From assembly GCA_036510065.1 (NCBI GenBank), contig DATCEO010000243.1, positions 1 through 64,000 of the forward strand: a DNA stretch of 64,000 nt. The letters run 5' to 3'. This DNA is from DASUBV01 sp036510065 (lineage in GTDB: Bacteria > Actinomycetota > Actinomycetes > Streptosporangiales > Streptosporangiaceae). How positions within the stretch are numbered: position 1 is the stretch's first letter; each line of letters opens with the position of its first letter. Below, piece after piece: positions 25,193 through 33,037 of the stretch. The notes beneath the pieces are model-generated. The model was not told the DNA's origin and did no database searches. It was given only the letters and a program-made list of their open reading frames with translations. A program made the position numbers and the translations under genes.

Positions 25193-26707
25193 CTAGGCGC
25201 CGACCTCGCCGGTCCCGTAGCGGCCCGGCCTGGCCAGGGCCGTTTCCTCCTCGACCTCGATGTCGGCAAGCAGCTGGCCTGCCCGCAGCATCGCATCCGG
25301 GCGTCGCCGCTCTATCCAGTGGGCGATGCCGATGCTCACGATGATCACGCCGATCGTGGCGTAGATGAACCAGCGCAGCGGGGCCGGCGGATAGGGGTGA
25401 ATGTTGCCATACAGCACCCAGACCATTGCCGCGATGGAGATCACTGGCAGGGCCCCGTGCCGCAGCCAGCTGAACTCCGAGCGGTAGTCCCGCCAGATGA
25501 AGCGGATCAGACCGCCGCTGATCAACAGGTAGGCGGCGATGAAGAACAGCGTCGCAAAGTAGGAAAGCCAGGAGGCGAAGGCCAGGGGCCCGTAAGCCTG
25601 CCCGAAGCCGACCGACGCCACGAGCGCCAAGCCGCCCGCCACCAGGCAGGCCACGTGCGGCGACTGCCGGCGGTTCACTCGGCCGAAGACTTCCGGCAGG
25701 AGCCGGTCGCGGCCCATCTTCCACAGGATCCGGCTGACCGCGATGACCGTGACGATGTTGAGAGCGCTGAAGCTGGAGATCACCGCGAGGTTCACGAAGA
25801 CGCTAAGCACTCCGTTGCCGTAGTGATCGGCCAGGGTGTTGAACGGCGTCGCCGCGGTCGCGAGCGCGTTGACGTGCTTGGGAGAGAGCCCGTAGCCGAT
25901 GGTCACCGCGTAGGACACGACGACGAAGAAGATTCCCACCACCACCGTGGTCAGCATCACCGCCCGCGGAATCGTGCGCCGGGGCTCGCGGGCCTCGTCG
26001 CCGAGCGTCGTCGCGGACTCGAAGCCGACGAAGGCGAAGATCGTGTAGACCACGGCGGTGAGCAGGCCGCTGGACCCCTTGAGGCTCGAGGCCGGGTTGA
26101 ACACCTCCAGCGTGTTACCGCTAGCGCCGCCCTGGAAGATGATGACGAGCGCGAAGACCGTCAGGATCGCCATCTCGATCCCCAGCGCGATCAAACCGGT
26201 TCGCAGCGATGGCTTGACTCCGAGGACGCCCAGCGTGGTGCTCACCACGATCAGCAACACGGCGAAGACGATCCAGGTGATGTGCACGTCGGAGGCGGCC
26301 AGCAGCGAGGAGACGAAGTTCCCGAAGAAGTCCAGCTGGAACGGGAACAGCAGGAGATAGGCCCCGAACAGCATGACGCCCGTGACGAAACCGGTCTTCG
26401 GCCCGAACGTCCGGGTCAGGTAGGTATAAAACGACCCCGCGCTCGGCAGCCGCTTGGCGTACTCGCCGATGACGAGAGCGACGCAGACGCAGACGACGAG
26501 CCCGATCAGGAAGGCGAGCGGCGTAGCGGCGCCGGAATACCCCACGATGAAGGCCAGTCCCGCGACCGAGCCGGCGGCCGGGCCGATGAGCGCCGCGGAC
26601 TGTGCGGTGACGGCCGGCAGGCCAATGGCGTGGCGCTCGAGCCTTTCGGTGTTCTGGCTGGCGTCCGCGGGCTGACCTGCTGCGGGCCCGTGCAGTTGCG
26701 ATGACAT
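25193..26707 (-). CDS. APC family amino acid/polyamine permease
   Basis: 504 residues, about 12 membrane segments in the amino acid-polyamine-organocation pattern. Seen: SVAGLAFIVGYSGAATPLAF at the first helix, GSFYTYLTRTFGPKTGFVTG, and FVGFESATTLGDEAREPRRTIPRA, the family's conserved loop after helix 6. First gene of the catabolic operon; AGGGAG lies upstream of its ATG. It presumably brings in the substrate, an amino-acid-like or aromatic acid compound, which the ligase then activates. Its promoter carries the ATCGAT-repeat operator. Confidence 0.92.
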   Translation of the reverse strand: MSSQLHGPAAGQPADASQNTERLERHAIGLPAVTAQSAALIGPAAGSVAGLAFIVGYSGAATPLAFLIGLVVCVCVALVIGEYAKRLPSAGSFYTYLTRTFGPKTGFVTGVMLFGAYLLLFPFQLDFFGNFVSSLLAASDVHITWIVFAVLLIVVSTTLGVLGVKPSLRTGLIALGIEMAILTVFALVIIFQGGASGNTLEVFNPASSLKGSSGLLTAVVYTIFAFVGFESATTLGDEAREPRRTIPRAVMLTTVVVGIFFVVVSYAVTIGYGLSPKHVNALATAATPFNTLADHYGNGVLSVFVNLAVISSFSALNIVTVIAVSRILWKMGRDRLLPEVFGRVNRRQSPHVACLVAGGLALVASVGFGQAYGPLAFASWLSYFATLFFIAAYLLISGGLIRFIWRDYRSEFSWLRHGALPVISIAAMVWVLYGNIHPYPPAPLRWFIYATIGVIIVSIGIAHWIERRRPDAMLRAGQLLADIEVEEETALARPGRYGTGEVGA

Positions 26708-26743
26708 CGGACTCCCTATGGTCGAGCCGATCCGCTTTCGGTG

Positions 26744-26772
26744 ATGTTATCGATCGATCGATCGGATGGCAA
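26744..26772 (-). promoter_or_regulatory. Promoter of the catabolic operon with operator in the spacer
   Basis: On the minus strand TTGCCA (26772-26767) and TAACAT (26749-26744) form a good promoter with 17 bp spacing. The spacer is almost wholly ATCGATCGATCGAT (26749-26762), a palindrome. The same ATCGATCGAT core stands upstream of the adjacent TetR gene, so a repressor bound here would block RNA polymerase. Operon start codon at 26707. Confidence 0.75.
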
Positions 26773-26848
26773 TGGCCCAACAGTCCCTCTTGGCGCATCT
26801 GCCACAGATGATGTCCACGAGCCAAGGCGCCGCCGAGGCGGGTGGGCC

Positions 26849-27616
26849 TCAGGCGACTCCGGCGGACCGCGGGACGGCGACGCTCGAGACGCTCGAGTCG
26901 GTTGCGTCCGCGGCTCCCAGCTGGCGCTCGATAAGATTCAGGACATCGCTGGTCGGCAGGGAACGCAGGTCCTCTAGCTGCGGCGGCTGGCTTCCGCGGC
27001 CGGCGCCGACCGTCGCCAGGGCCAGGTCGGTGAACGCGTCGGCGATCTGGCCGGGCCGCATCGGCCCGGCATCGGAGTACCAGCGGGCGACGCCGTTACA
27101 CATCTCCAGCAGGGCCAGGCGGGTGATCCTGGCGTCGGAGAAGTCGAAAATGCCGCTGCCGAGTCCCCGCTCCAGGGTGTCCGCCCAGAGCCTCTCGTAG
27201 GCATCCCGCAGTTCCATCACGCGGGCGAAGGCCGCCTCGGACAGCGCACGCAGCTCGTCATCGGCGACCAGCGACCGCTGCGGGTCCAGGGTGTGGAAGC
27301 CGACATGCACTCGGACCAGCGTGGCGAGCTCGGCCGCGGGCCCCTCGGCCGCGGCCAGCGCCGCCCGAGCCACATGGGTAAGCTGCGTCATGCTGAACAG
27401 CATGAAGTCGATGAGCAGCTCATCCTTGCTGCCCATGTAGTGATAGAGCGCCGCGGTCGAGATGCCCGCCCGCTCGGCGATGTCCCGGATCCCGGTGGCC
27501 TCGAAGCCCTTGGCCGCAAACAGCTGCAGCGCCGCCTGCTCGATTCGTCGCTTGGTCGACAGGCTCGACCAGGCCGGGGAACCGACCGCACTGGAAACTG
27601 GCTGTCGCCTTGGCAC
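26849..27616 (-). CDS. TetR/AcrR family transcriptional repressor
   Basis: 255 residues from GTG 27616 (AAGGA 9-10 bp upstream). Seen: N-terminal helix-turn-helix (KRRIEQAALQLFAAKGFEAT, then IRDIAERAGISTAALYHYMGSKDEL) and a helical ligand domain with FARVMELRDAYERLWADTLERG. The C-terminal domain resembles that of TetR regulators of acyl-CoA catabolism. It is 141 bp upstream of the permease operon on the same strand. ATCGATCGAT palindromes flank it on both sides, so it probably represses itself and the operon until the ligand, likely a CoA ester or the imported acid, appears. Confidence 0.92.
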   Translation of the reverse strand: MPRRQPVSSAVGSPAWSSLSTKRRIEQAALQLFAAKGFEATGIRDIAERAGISTAALYHYMGSKDELLIDFMLFSMTQLTHVARAALAAAEGPAAELATLVRVHVGFHTLDPQRSLVADDELRALSEAAFARVMELRDAYERLWADTLERGLGSGIFDFSDARITRLALLEMCNGVARWYSDAGPMRPGQIADAFTDLALATVGAGRGSQPPQLEDLRSLPTSDVLNLIERQLGAADATDSSVSSVAVPRSAGVA

Positions 27617-27726
27617 GACGTTTCGTCCTTACCTCAGAGCGACCCGAGCTCCCGAACGGCACCGAGATTCCGCGCCGCCAAGACCGCCAGATCGGAGTCC
27701 GGCTGACCTTCGTCGTCGAAGTCTGC

Positions 27727-27740
27727 CTATCGATCGATTG
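27727..27740. promoter_or_regulatory. ATCGATCGAT operator upstream of the TetR gene
   Basis: CTATCGATCGATTG is palindromic except at one pair and shares the TATCGATCGAT core with the permease-operon operator. It lies 111 bp upstream of the TetR start, in the divergent gap to the class V aminotransferase gene. Confidence 0.7.
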
Positions 27741-27784
27741 AGTGGCCGAGTCTAACGAACCTCCCGGGGCCGCCGTGACCTGCA

Positions 27785-27813
27785 TTGACCACCTCAGCTA
27801 TTTGCTTTACTTT
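27785..27813 (+). promoter_or_regulatory. Promoter of the class V aminotransferase gene
   Basis: TTGACC (27785-27790), 17 bp spacer, TACTTT (27808-27813). This is a good vegetative promoter about 70 bp upstream of GTG 27881. The TetR-type palindrome ends 45 bp upstream of the -35 element, so control of this gene by the same repressor is possible but not shown. Confidence 0.6.
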
Positions 27814-27880
27814 GCCGCCTAAGGGGCCATCTCCCGATGCCGGGACGCCTGCTAGCCCCAGGCCCCGGAGGGAGCGACCC

Positions 27881-29071
27881 GTGCCGAAGTACCAACCCGC
27901 CCCGGAGTTCGATGTCGCGGCCGTGCGCAAGCGGTTCACGGCACTGAGCGGCGACTTCGTCTTCCTGGACGCCCCCGGCGGGACCCAGGTGCCCGACGAG
28001 GTGGGCGAGGCCGTCGCCCGCGCGTACCGGGAGGCGAGCGGCAACACCGGCGCGCCCTACGCCACCAGCCAGCGCATCGAGGCCATAGTGGCGCAGTCGC
28101 GCGCCGAGTCGGCGCGGTTCCTGGGCTGCGACCCGGATGAGGTCATCTTCGGCCAGAGCATGACGGCGCTGAACTTCACCCTGACCCGGACGCTGGGCCG
28201 AACGCTGCAGCCCGGCGACGAGATCGTCCTGACCAGGCTCGATCACGACGCCAACATCGGGCCCTGGCTGGAGCTGGCCCGCGATCACCAGCTCGTCATC
28301 CGGCAGGCGGACGTCCATCCCGACACCACGCTGGACCTGGCGGACCTGGAGCGCCAGCTCGGCCCGCGCAGCCAGGTGGTGGCCTTCTCCTGGGCGTCGA
28401 ACGCGGCCGGGACCATCGTCGATGCCAGGGCCGTATGCGACCTGGCCCACCGGGCGGGCGCCCTGGCCTGGGTCGACGCCGTGCAGTACGCGCCGCACGA
28501 GCCGATCGACGTGCGCGCCATCGGCGCCGACGTGCTGGCGTGCTCCGCGTACAAGTTCTGCGGCCCGCACCTCGGCCTGGCCTTCGGCCGCCGGGAGCTG
28601 CTGGAGTCCTGGCGGCCCTACCGGGTCCGGCCCGCGGCCACCGAGCCGCTCGGCCACCGGTTCGAGGCCGGCACCATGCCCTACGAGCTGCTGGCCGGCC
28701 TGATCGCCACCTTCGGCTACCTGGACGACATTGGCGGGTTCGCCGCGGCCGCCGACTGGGAACGGCAGCTCGGCGAGCGGCTGCTGGCCGGCCTGCCGCC
28801 CGCGGCGCGGCTGTACGGGCTGCCTGGCATGGCCAGCCGGGTCCCCACGTTCCTGATCAACTTCCCCGGCATTCCCTCGGCCGCCCTGTCGCAGGCCCTG
28901 GCCGACCGCGGCTTCGGCGTCTGGAGCGGCACTCACTACTGGGCGCTCGGCCTGCATGAGCGGGTGGCCTGGGGTGATGCCCTGCGGATCGGGCTGGCCC
29001 ACTACAACACCCGCGACGAGATCGACCGGTTCAACCAGGCCCTGGCCGAGCTCGTGGCGGACCTGGGCTAG
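27881..29071 (+). CDS. Cysteine desulfurase-like class V aminotransferase
   Basis: 396 residues from GTG 27881 with GGAGGGAG upstream. PLP enzyme of fold type I, class V. Seen: FLDAPGGTQVP, GQSMTALNFTLTR, DHDAN around 121-125, Asp199 in AWVDAVQYAPHEP and Schiff-base Lys225 in CSAYKFCGPHLG. It matches the group named cysteine desulfurase-like protein, which has no demonstrated persulfide-forming Cys loop here, so sulfur delivery should not be assumed. Followed 3 bp later by a bicupin gene. Confidence 0.88.
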   Translation: MPKYQPAPEFDVAAVRKRFTALSGDFVFLDAPGGTQVPDEVGEAVARAYREASGNTGAPYATSQRIEAIVAQSRAESARFLGCDPDEVIFGQSMTALNFTLTRTLGRTLQPGDEIVLTRLDHDANIGPWLELARDHQLVIRQADVHPDTTLDLADLERQLGPRSQVVAFSWASNAAGTIVDARAVCDLAHRAGALAWVDAVQYAPHEPIDVRAIGADVLACSAYKFCGPHLGLAFGRRELLESWRPYRVRPAATEPLGHRFEAGTMPYELLAGLIATFGYLDDIGGFAAAADWERQLGERLLAGLPPAARLYGLPGMASRVPTFLINFPGIPSAALSQALADRGFGVWSGTHYWALGLHERVAWGDALRIGLAHYNTRDEIDRFNQALAELVADLG

Positions 29072-29074
29072 CCG

Positions 29075-29797
29075 GTGCGCCCCGCTATCGTCCACGGACC
29101 AGACATCCGGCCAGAACGGACCGCCTCCGGTGCAGCCGTCCGTACCGTCCTGGATACCGCGGGGACGGGCGGGCGGCTGGTCCGGCGGCTGGTCGACGTC
29201 CCGCCGGGAGCATCGCACGCGGGCACGACGGGCCCGGCGGGCGAGCTGTGGTTCCTGATCAGCGGCACCGGGCGGCTGGATGTGGACGGGCGGACTGGCG
29301 AGGTCGGGCGTTACCAGGGGATATGGCTGCCGCCTGGCGTGAGCTACCGGCTGCAGGCGGCCGAGCCGAAGACGGTCGGCCTGGATGTGGTCGAGCTGCC
29401 CGCGGCGGCGGGATCGGACGACGCGGACTCGGCGCGGCCGGTCGTGGTGTCCAATCTGGCCGACTGCGCGGTGGAGATGACCGGGGACCGGCGGTTCCGG
29501 GTGCTGTTCGGCCCCGACCGCGGCTGCGCTCGGGCCACCCAGTTCCTGGGCGAGATCCCGCCCGGCCGGGCGCCGGCCCACCAGCACGCCTACGACGAGG
29601 TCGTCCTCGTCCTGGCGGGCGAGGGGATCGTGCATACCGGGGATGCCGACCATCGGCTGGCTCCCGGCACGTGCGTGCACCTGCCGCCGGGCCAGCAGCA
29701 CTGCCTGGAGAACACCGGTCCGGCGACGCTGACCGTCCTGGGCGTGTTCCACCCTGGTGGCAGCCCGGCGGCCAAGACCGTAGTCGCCGCCGGGTGA
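29075..29797 (+). CDS. Bicupin protein
   Basis: 240 residues from GTG 29075, 3 bp after the aminotransferase stop. Two cupin barrels: the first about 20-115 (ELWFLISGTGRLDV, GIWLPPGVSYRL) and the second about 140-230 (HQHAYDEVVLVLAGEGIVHTGD, VHLPPGQQHCLEN). The second keeps the metal-binding pattern H-x-H-x(n)-E and a later His; the first lacks most ligands. Such proteins are dioxygenases, isomerases or binding proteins. Co-transcribed with the class V enzyme and probably acting on the same compound. Confidence 0.85.
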   Translation: MRPAIVHGPDIRPERTASGAAVRTVLDTAGTGGRLVRRLVDVPPGASHAGTTGPAGELWFLISGTGRLDVDGRTGEVGRYQGIWLPPGVSYRLQAAEPKTVGLDVVELPAAAGSDDADSARPVVVSNLADCAVEMTGDRRFRVLFGPDRGCARATQFLGEIPPGRAPAHQHAYDEVVLVLAGEGIVHTGDADHRLAPGTCVHLPPGQQHCLENTGPATLTVLGVFHPGGSPAAKTVVAAG

Positions 29798-29837
29798 CGC
29801 GCCGCGCGGTCGGCGGTCAGTGGTGAGCGGTCGGCGG

Positions 29838-31913
29838 TCAGTAGCGGGGGGTCGGCGGGCCGCCCGCCGCGAGGGCAAAGGCCAGCAGCGAGTTCGCCGT
29901 GTAGTCCTCGGCCGGCTCCACTGACGGCCAGCTGACCACGTTGTCCTGGTAGACGGCGGCCTTGGTGTTGAACGGCCGGTAGTTCCCGGCGCTGCAGGCC
30001 CGCATGCCGCTGACCGTGCCGAGGCCCGTGAAGTTGCCCCGGCTGCTGGGGCCGTCCGTCGCCGCGCCCAGCTGCAGGTCACCGTGGCCGGTGAGCGAGC
30101 CCGCGAGGTTGGCGATCTCGCTCTGCATGCAGTGCGGGAAGGTGCTCCCCGCCCCCACCACGAACGAGCTGCCCCAGGCGTTGCCGCCGAGGGCGAAGTT
30201 CAGCTGCTGCTGCGCGAACGCCTGGTAGGTGCGCGGCCCGCCGTACCGCTGGAACAGTGCGTCGGTGATGAACAGGCCGAACGCGTGCGGCGCCGCGTCG
30301 CTTGGCCCCAGGGCGGTGCCGAGCTCGAAGGGGTCGCCCTTCGCCCAGGTCTCGCCCACCCGCAGCTGCGCGGCGAGATCACCGAGCAGTGCGCCCGGCG
30401 CCAGCCCCGACCAGCCGTTCCGCGTCGCCTGCAGCAGCTCCGCCTCGCCTAGCGCGCCGGTGTCGTAGAGGTTGAGGGTGTCGCTGCCGGCCGGGTGGCC
30501 CTGAGCGATGTAGGCCCTGGCCCAGCGTTCCGCTACGGTCAGGTCGTCCCGCACCCTCGGCCGGGGCGCGTGCAGCGCCTCGTCGGCCAGGGCGATCTCG
30601 GCCGCGCCCCAGAGCATGTCGCTCTTCCACTGCGAGCCCGGGTAGAAATCGTGCGGGTAGGCCGTCAGCAGGTTGCCGACGTGGCTGGTCTTGGCCATGG
30701 CGTAGACGCCGCGGGCCAGGGCCAGCAGGTGCTCGGCCTGGCCGCGGTCGTGGCCCTGCCGTGCGGCCTGCTGGGCGCCGAGGGCGAAGTCCGCCGCGAA
30801 CCGGCCCGCGAAGTCCGGGTCGATCCGCTGGCCCGGCGGCGCGGCCTCGAACGCCGGCCGGTACTTGACGTAGTACCCGCTCGGGCCCGGGTTGCCGCCG
30901 GGCTTGACGTCCAGCCGGTCCTCGGCCTGCGGCAGGAACCAGAAGTTGTAATCACCCTGAATCGTGTTGCTCGCGTTCCCGGTGCCCACGCCGACCTGGG
31001 TGTAGAGCACCTTCCGGGCCGGGTTCCACAGCCGGCTGAGCCAGCCCAGCCCGAAATCGGCCTCGGGCGCCAGCGTCGGGTACCGGCCGGGAAAGTCGCG
31101 CGCCGCCAGCAGCATGAGCCCGTCGGCGTAGCTGGTCGTGTAGGCGAACTTCTCGTAGCCGCCGCCCGCGTCGAACCAGCCCCCCGCCACGTTCACCGGA
31201 CCGCCGATGCGGTGAAACGTGCCGAGCAGGTTGTCGTTGCCGTCGAAGCGCGGCGCCTGGTAGACCAGCGCCCGCCGGTCGGTCAGGTTGGCGGGCTGGC
31301 GATGGAGTACCGAGGAGACGACGTTGCCGCCGTCGCGCTCCGAGGTGAAGTAACGGACCGCGTTGAGGACCAGCCGGTGGTAGAGCGCGGCTGACCCGGC
31401 GATCCGGAAGCTCGGCGAGACGGCGGTCGCTCCGGCCGCGGAGATCTTGATCTGGTAACGGCCCGGGTGGGTGAGGGCGGAGAAGTCGAGCTGGTAGATC
31501 GCGTGATAGCCGGAGTTCCAGCTCCCGGCGTCAGTCACCGACCGGCCGCGGAACACGACGCCATGCTCGCCGTAGACCGTGAAGCGGACCGAGGCGACCC
31601 GGCTGGGCAGCATGGCGAAGGCAAGCTTGGGGCTGCGCGGGGCGTAGCCGACCTGGTTGACCCGCACCTCGGGGCTCACGGCGGTGGCCGGCGGCGGGGT
31701 GGCGGCGGCCGTGCTGGCTGAAGCTGTGCCGGTCGTGCTGGTGGCGGTCCTGCCGGTGGCGGCCGTGCTGGCTGAAGCCGTGCTGGCTGAAGCGGAGGGG
31801 GTGCCCGCCGCTAGCACTGGCGCCAGCGCGGAGGCGGTCGCGGCCAGGATGGCGGCCGGGCCGCGCAGCCGAACTCGGGATCGCCGCTGGGTCACATCGC
31901 TGAACTTCGCCAT
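29838..31913 (-). CDS. Secreted glycoside hydrolase family 9-like protein
   Basis: 691 residues from ATG 31913; a longer frame begins at a TTG and has no signal-like start. Signal peptide: QRRSRVRLRG then AAILAATASALAPVLAAG, possibly Tat. A Ser/Thr/Ala repeat linker (about 40-75) precedes the N-terminal Ig-like cellulase domain (VRVNQVGYAPRSPKLAF) and the (alpha/alpha)6 catalytic domain. In GH9 the active site reads DAGD; here it is GGWFDAGGGYEKF, with D248 kept and Gly251 where the catalytic base is expected. The acid region is present near the C-terminus (SVEPAEDYTANSLLAFAL). It is therefore either a divergent hydrolase using another base or an inactive binding protein. Acts outside the cell. 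Confidence 0.85.
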   Translation of the reverse strand: MAKFSDVTQRRSRVRLRGPAAILAATASALAPVLAAGTPSASASTASASTAATGRTATSTTGTASASTAAATPPPATAVSPEVRVNQVGYAPRSPKLAFAMLPSRVASVRFTVYGEHGVVFRGRSVTDAGSWNSGYHAIYQLDFSALTHPGRYQIKISAAGATAVSPSFRIAGSAALYHRLVLNAVRYFTSERDGGNVVSSVLHRQPANLTDRRALVYQAPRFDGNDNLLGTFHRIGGPVNVAGGWFDAGGGYEKFAYTTSYADGLMLLAARDFPGRYPTLAPEADFGLGWLSRLWNPARKVLYTQVGVGTGNASNTIQGDYNFWFLPQAEDRLDVKPGGNPGPSGYYVKYRPAFEAAPPGQRIDPDFAGRFAADFALGAQQAARQGHDRGQAEHLLALARGVYAMAKTSHVGNLLTAYPHDFYPGSQWKSDMLWGAAEIALADEALHAPRPRVRDDLTVAERWARAYIAQGHPAGSDTLNLYDTGALGEAELLQATRNGWSGLAPGALLGDLAAQLRVGETWAKGDPFELGTALGPSDAAPHAFGLFITDALFQRYGGPRTYQAFAQQQLNFALGGNAWGSSFVVGAGSTFPHCMQSEIANLAGSLTGHGDLQLGAATDGPSSRGNFTGLGTVSGMRACSAGNYRPFNTKAAVYQDNVVSWPSVEPAEDYTANSLLAFALAAGGPPTPRY

Positions 31914-32047
31914 CGCGTCCGCCTGCCATCCGGCCCGAGGTTCGGGGTGCCTCCATAATTCGTTAGGAAACGTACCGAACAATCGTCACGCGGACAAGGT
32001 GCCGCCCACCGAGTGCCAGGATCGGCGGGCTGGGCCGGGAGGCCGGC

Positions 32048-32932
32048 TCAGTTCTCCAGGGGCAGCATCTCGGCGCGGAACTCGTCGAGGAACTCGTCGA
32101 ACGACTGAGCGGCGCTCGCGGGCCGGACCACGAACTTGGTCAGCCCCGCCTCGATGTAGGCCTCGATCATCGCGCGGGCCTCCGCCCAGCTAGCCGGGAC
32201 GAGATCGGCGGGCTTGAGGTCGGGGCGGCGATCGGAGACGGCCCGGGCGAGTTCCGGCGGGATGCCCTCGGTCGCGACGGGCAGGCTGATGCCGAAGTGA
32301 TCCGGCTCGATCTCCCGCCCGGCCTCGCTGGCCGCCGCCTGGATCGCCTCGCGGTCGCCGCGGGTCTCCGCGGGGGTGCGGAAGCTGCCCAGCCAGCCGT
32401 CGCCATACCTGCCGACGCGCCGCAGCGCCGCGGGCGCGCTGCCGCCGAGCCAGATGTCCAGCGGCCTGGCCCCCCGCGGGCCAACGCTGGCCGCCTCCAC
32501 CGTGAAGAACTCGCCGGTGAACGAGACCTGGTCCTGCGTCAGCATCAGCCGCAGCAGCTTCAGCGACTCGTCGAACAGCGCGCCGCGGCGGCCGGGCGGG
32601 GCGGGGAAGAGGGCGCGCTCCCCCGGCCGGGCCGGCTGCAGCCCGAAGACCGGAAGCACGCGCCGGGGCGCCAGCGCGGCCAGCGACGCCAGCTCCTTGG
32701 CGACCAGGACGGGGTGCCGGCCCGGCAGGACCGCTACCCCCGTGCCGACCTTGAGCCGGGTCGTCCGGGACAGCGCGTAGGCCATCCCGACGAACGGCTC
32801 CACCAGCGAGCCGTACACCATCTCGCTCAGCCACAGCGAGTCGATGCCCGCCGCCTCGAGCTGATCCACGGCGGCGGCGAAGCCGTCCGGCACCGCGGCC
32901 GGGCCGAGACTGATTCCGATTCGGACCTTCAT
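32048..32932 (-). CDS. LLM-class (probably F420-dependent) oxidoreductase
   Basis: 294 residues. Luciferase-like TIM barrel. Seen: VRIGISLGP start, DSLWLSEMVYGSLVEPF, TTRLKVGTGVAVLPGRHPVLVAKELASL (split by function but contiguous), LDIWLGGSAPAALRRVGRYGDGWLGSF. Family members in actinomycetes mostly use coenzyme F420, some FMN. It lies 105 bp downstream of dnaE2 on the same strand; no functional link is evident. Substrate unknown. Confidence 0.88.
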   Translation of the reverse strand: MKVRIGISLGPAAVPDGFAAAVDQLEAAGIDSLWLSEMVYGSLVEPFVGMAYALSRTTRLKVGTGVAVLPGRHPVLVAKELASLAALAPRRVLPVFGLQPARPGERALFPAPPGRRGALFDESLKLLRLMLTQDQVSFTGEFFTVEAASVGPRGARPLDIWLGGSAPAALRRVGRYGDGWLGSFRTPAETRGDREAIQAAASEAGREIEPDHFGISLPVATEGIPPELARAVSDRRPDLKPADLVPASWAEARAMIEAYIEAGLTKFVVRPASAAQSFDEFLDEFRAEMLPLEN

Positions 32933-33037
32933 GCTTCCATCCGATCACGAAACGGCGAGCGCTCAGCGCCCCGGGGAGGTGGACCACCGAACGGGCGCCG
33001 GGGACATTGAACCTGCCGGACTGGCCGGGGCACCCGC

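Noticed and set aside
24560..26704. 714-residue open frame on the plus strand
   Set aside because: Antisense to the hydratase and permease genes, whose products have clear family motifs; this one has none.
27794..30082. 762-residue open frame on the minus strand
   Set aside because: It lies opposite the aminotransferase and cupin genes. High GC leaves antisense frames open; the product is Arg/Gly/Pro-rich with no motif.
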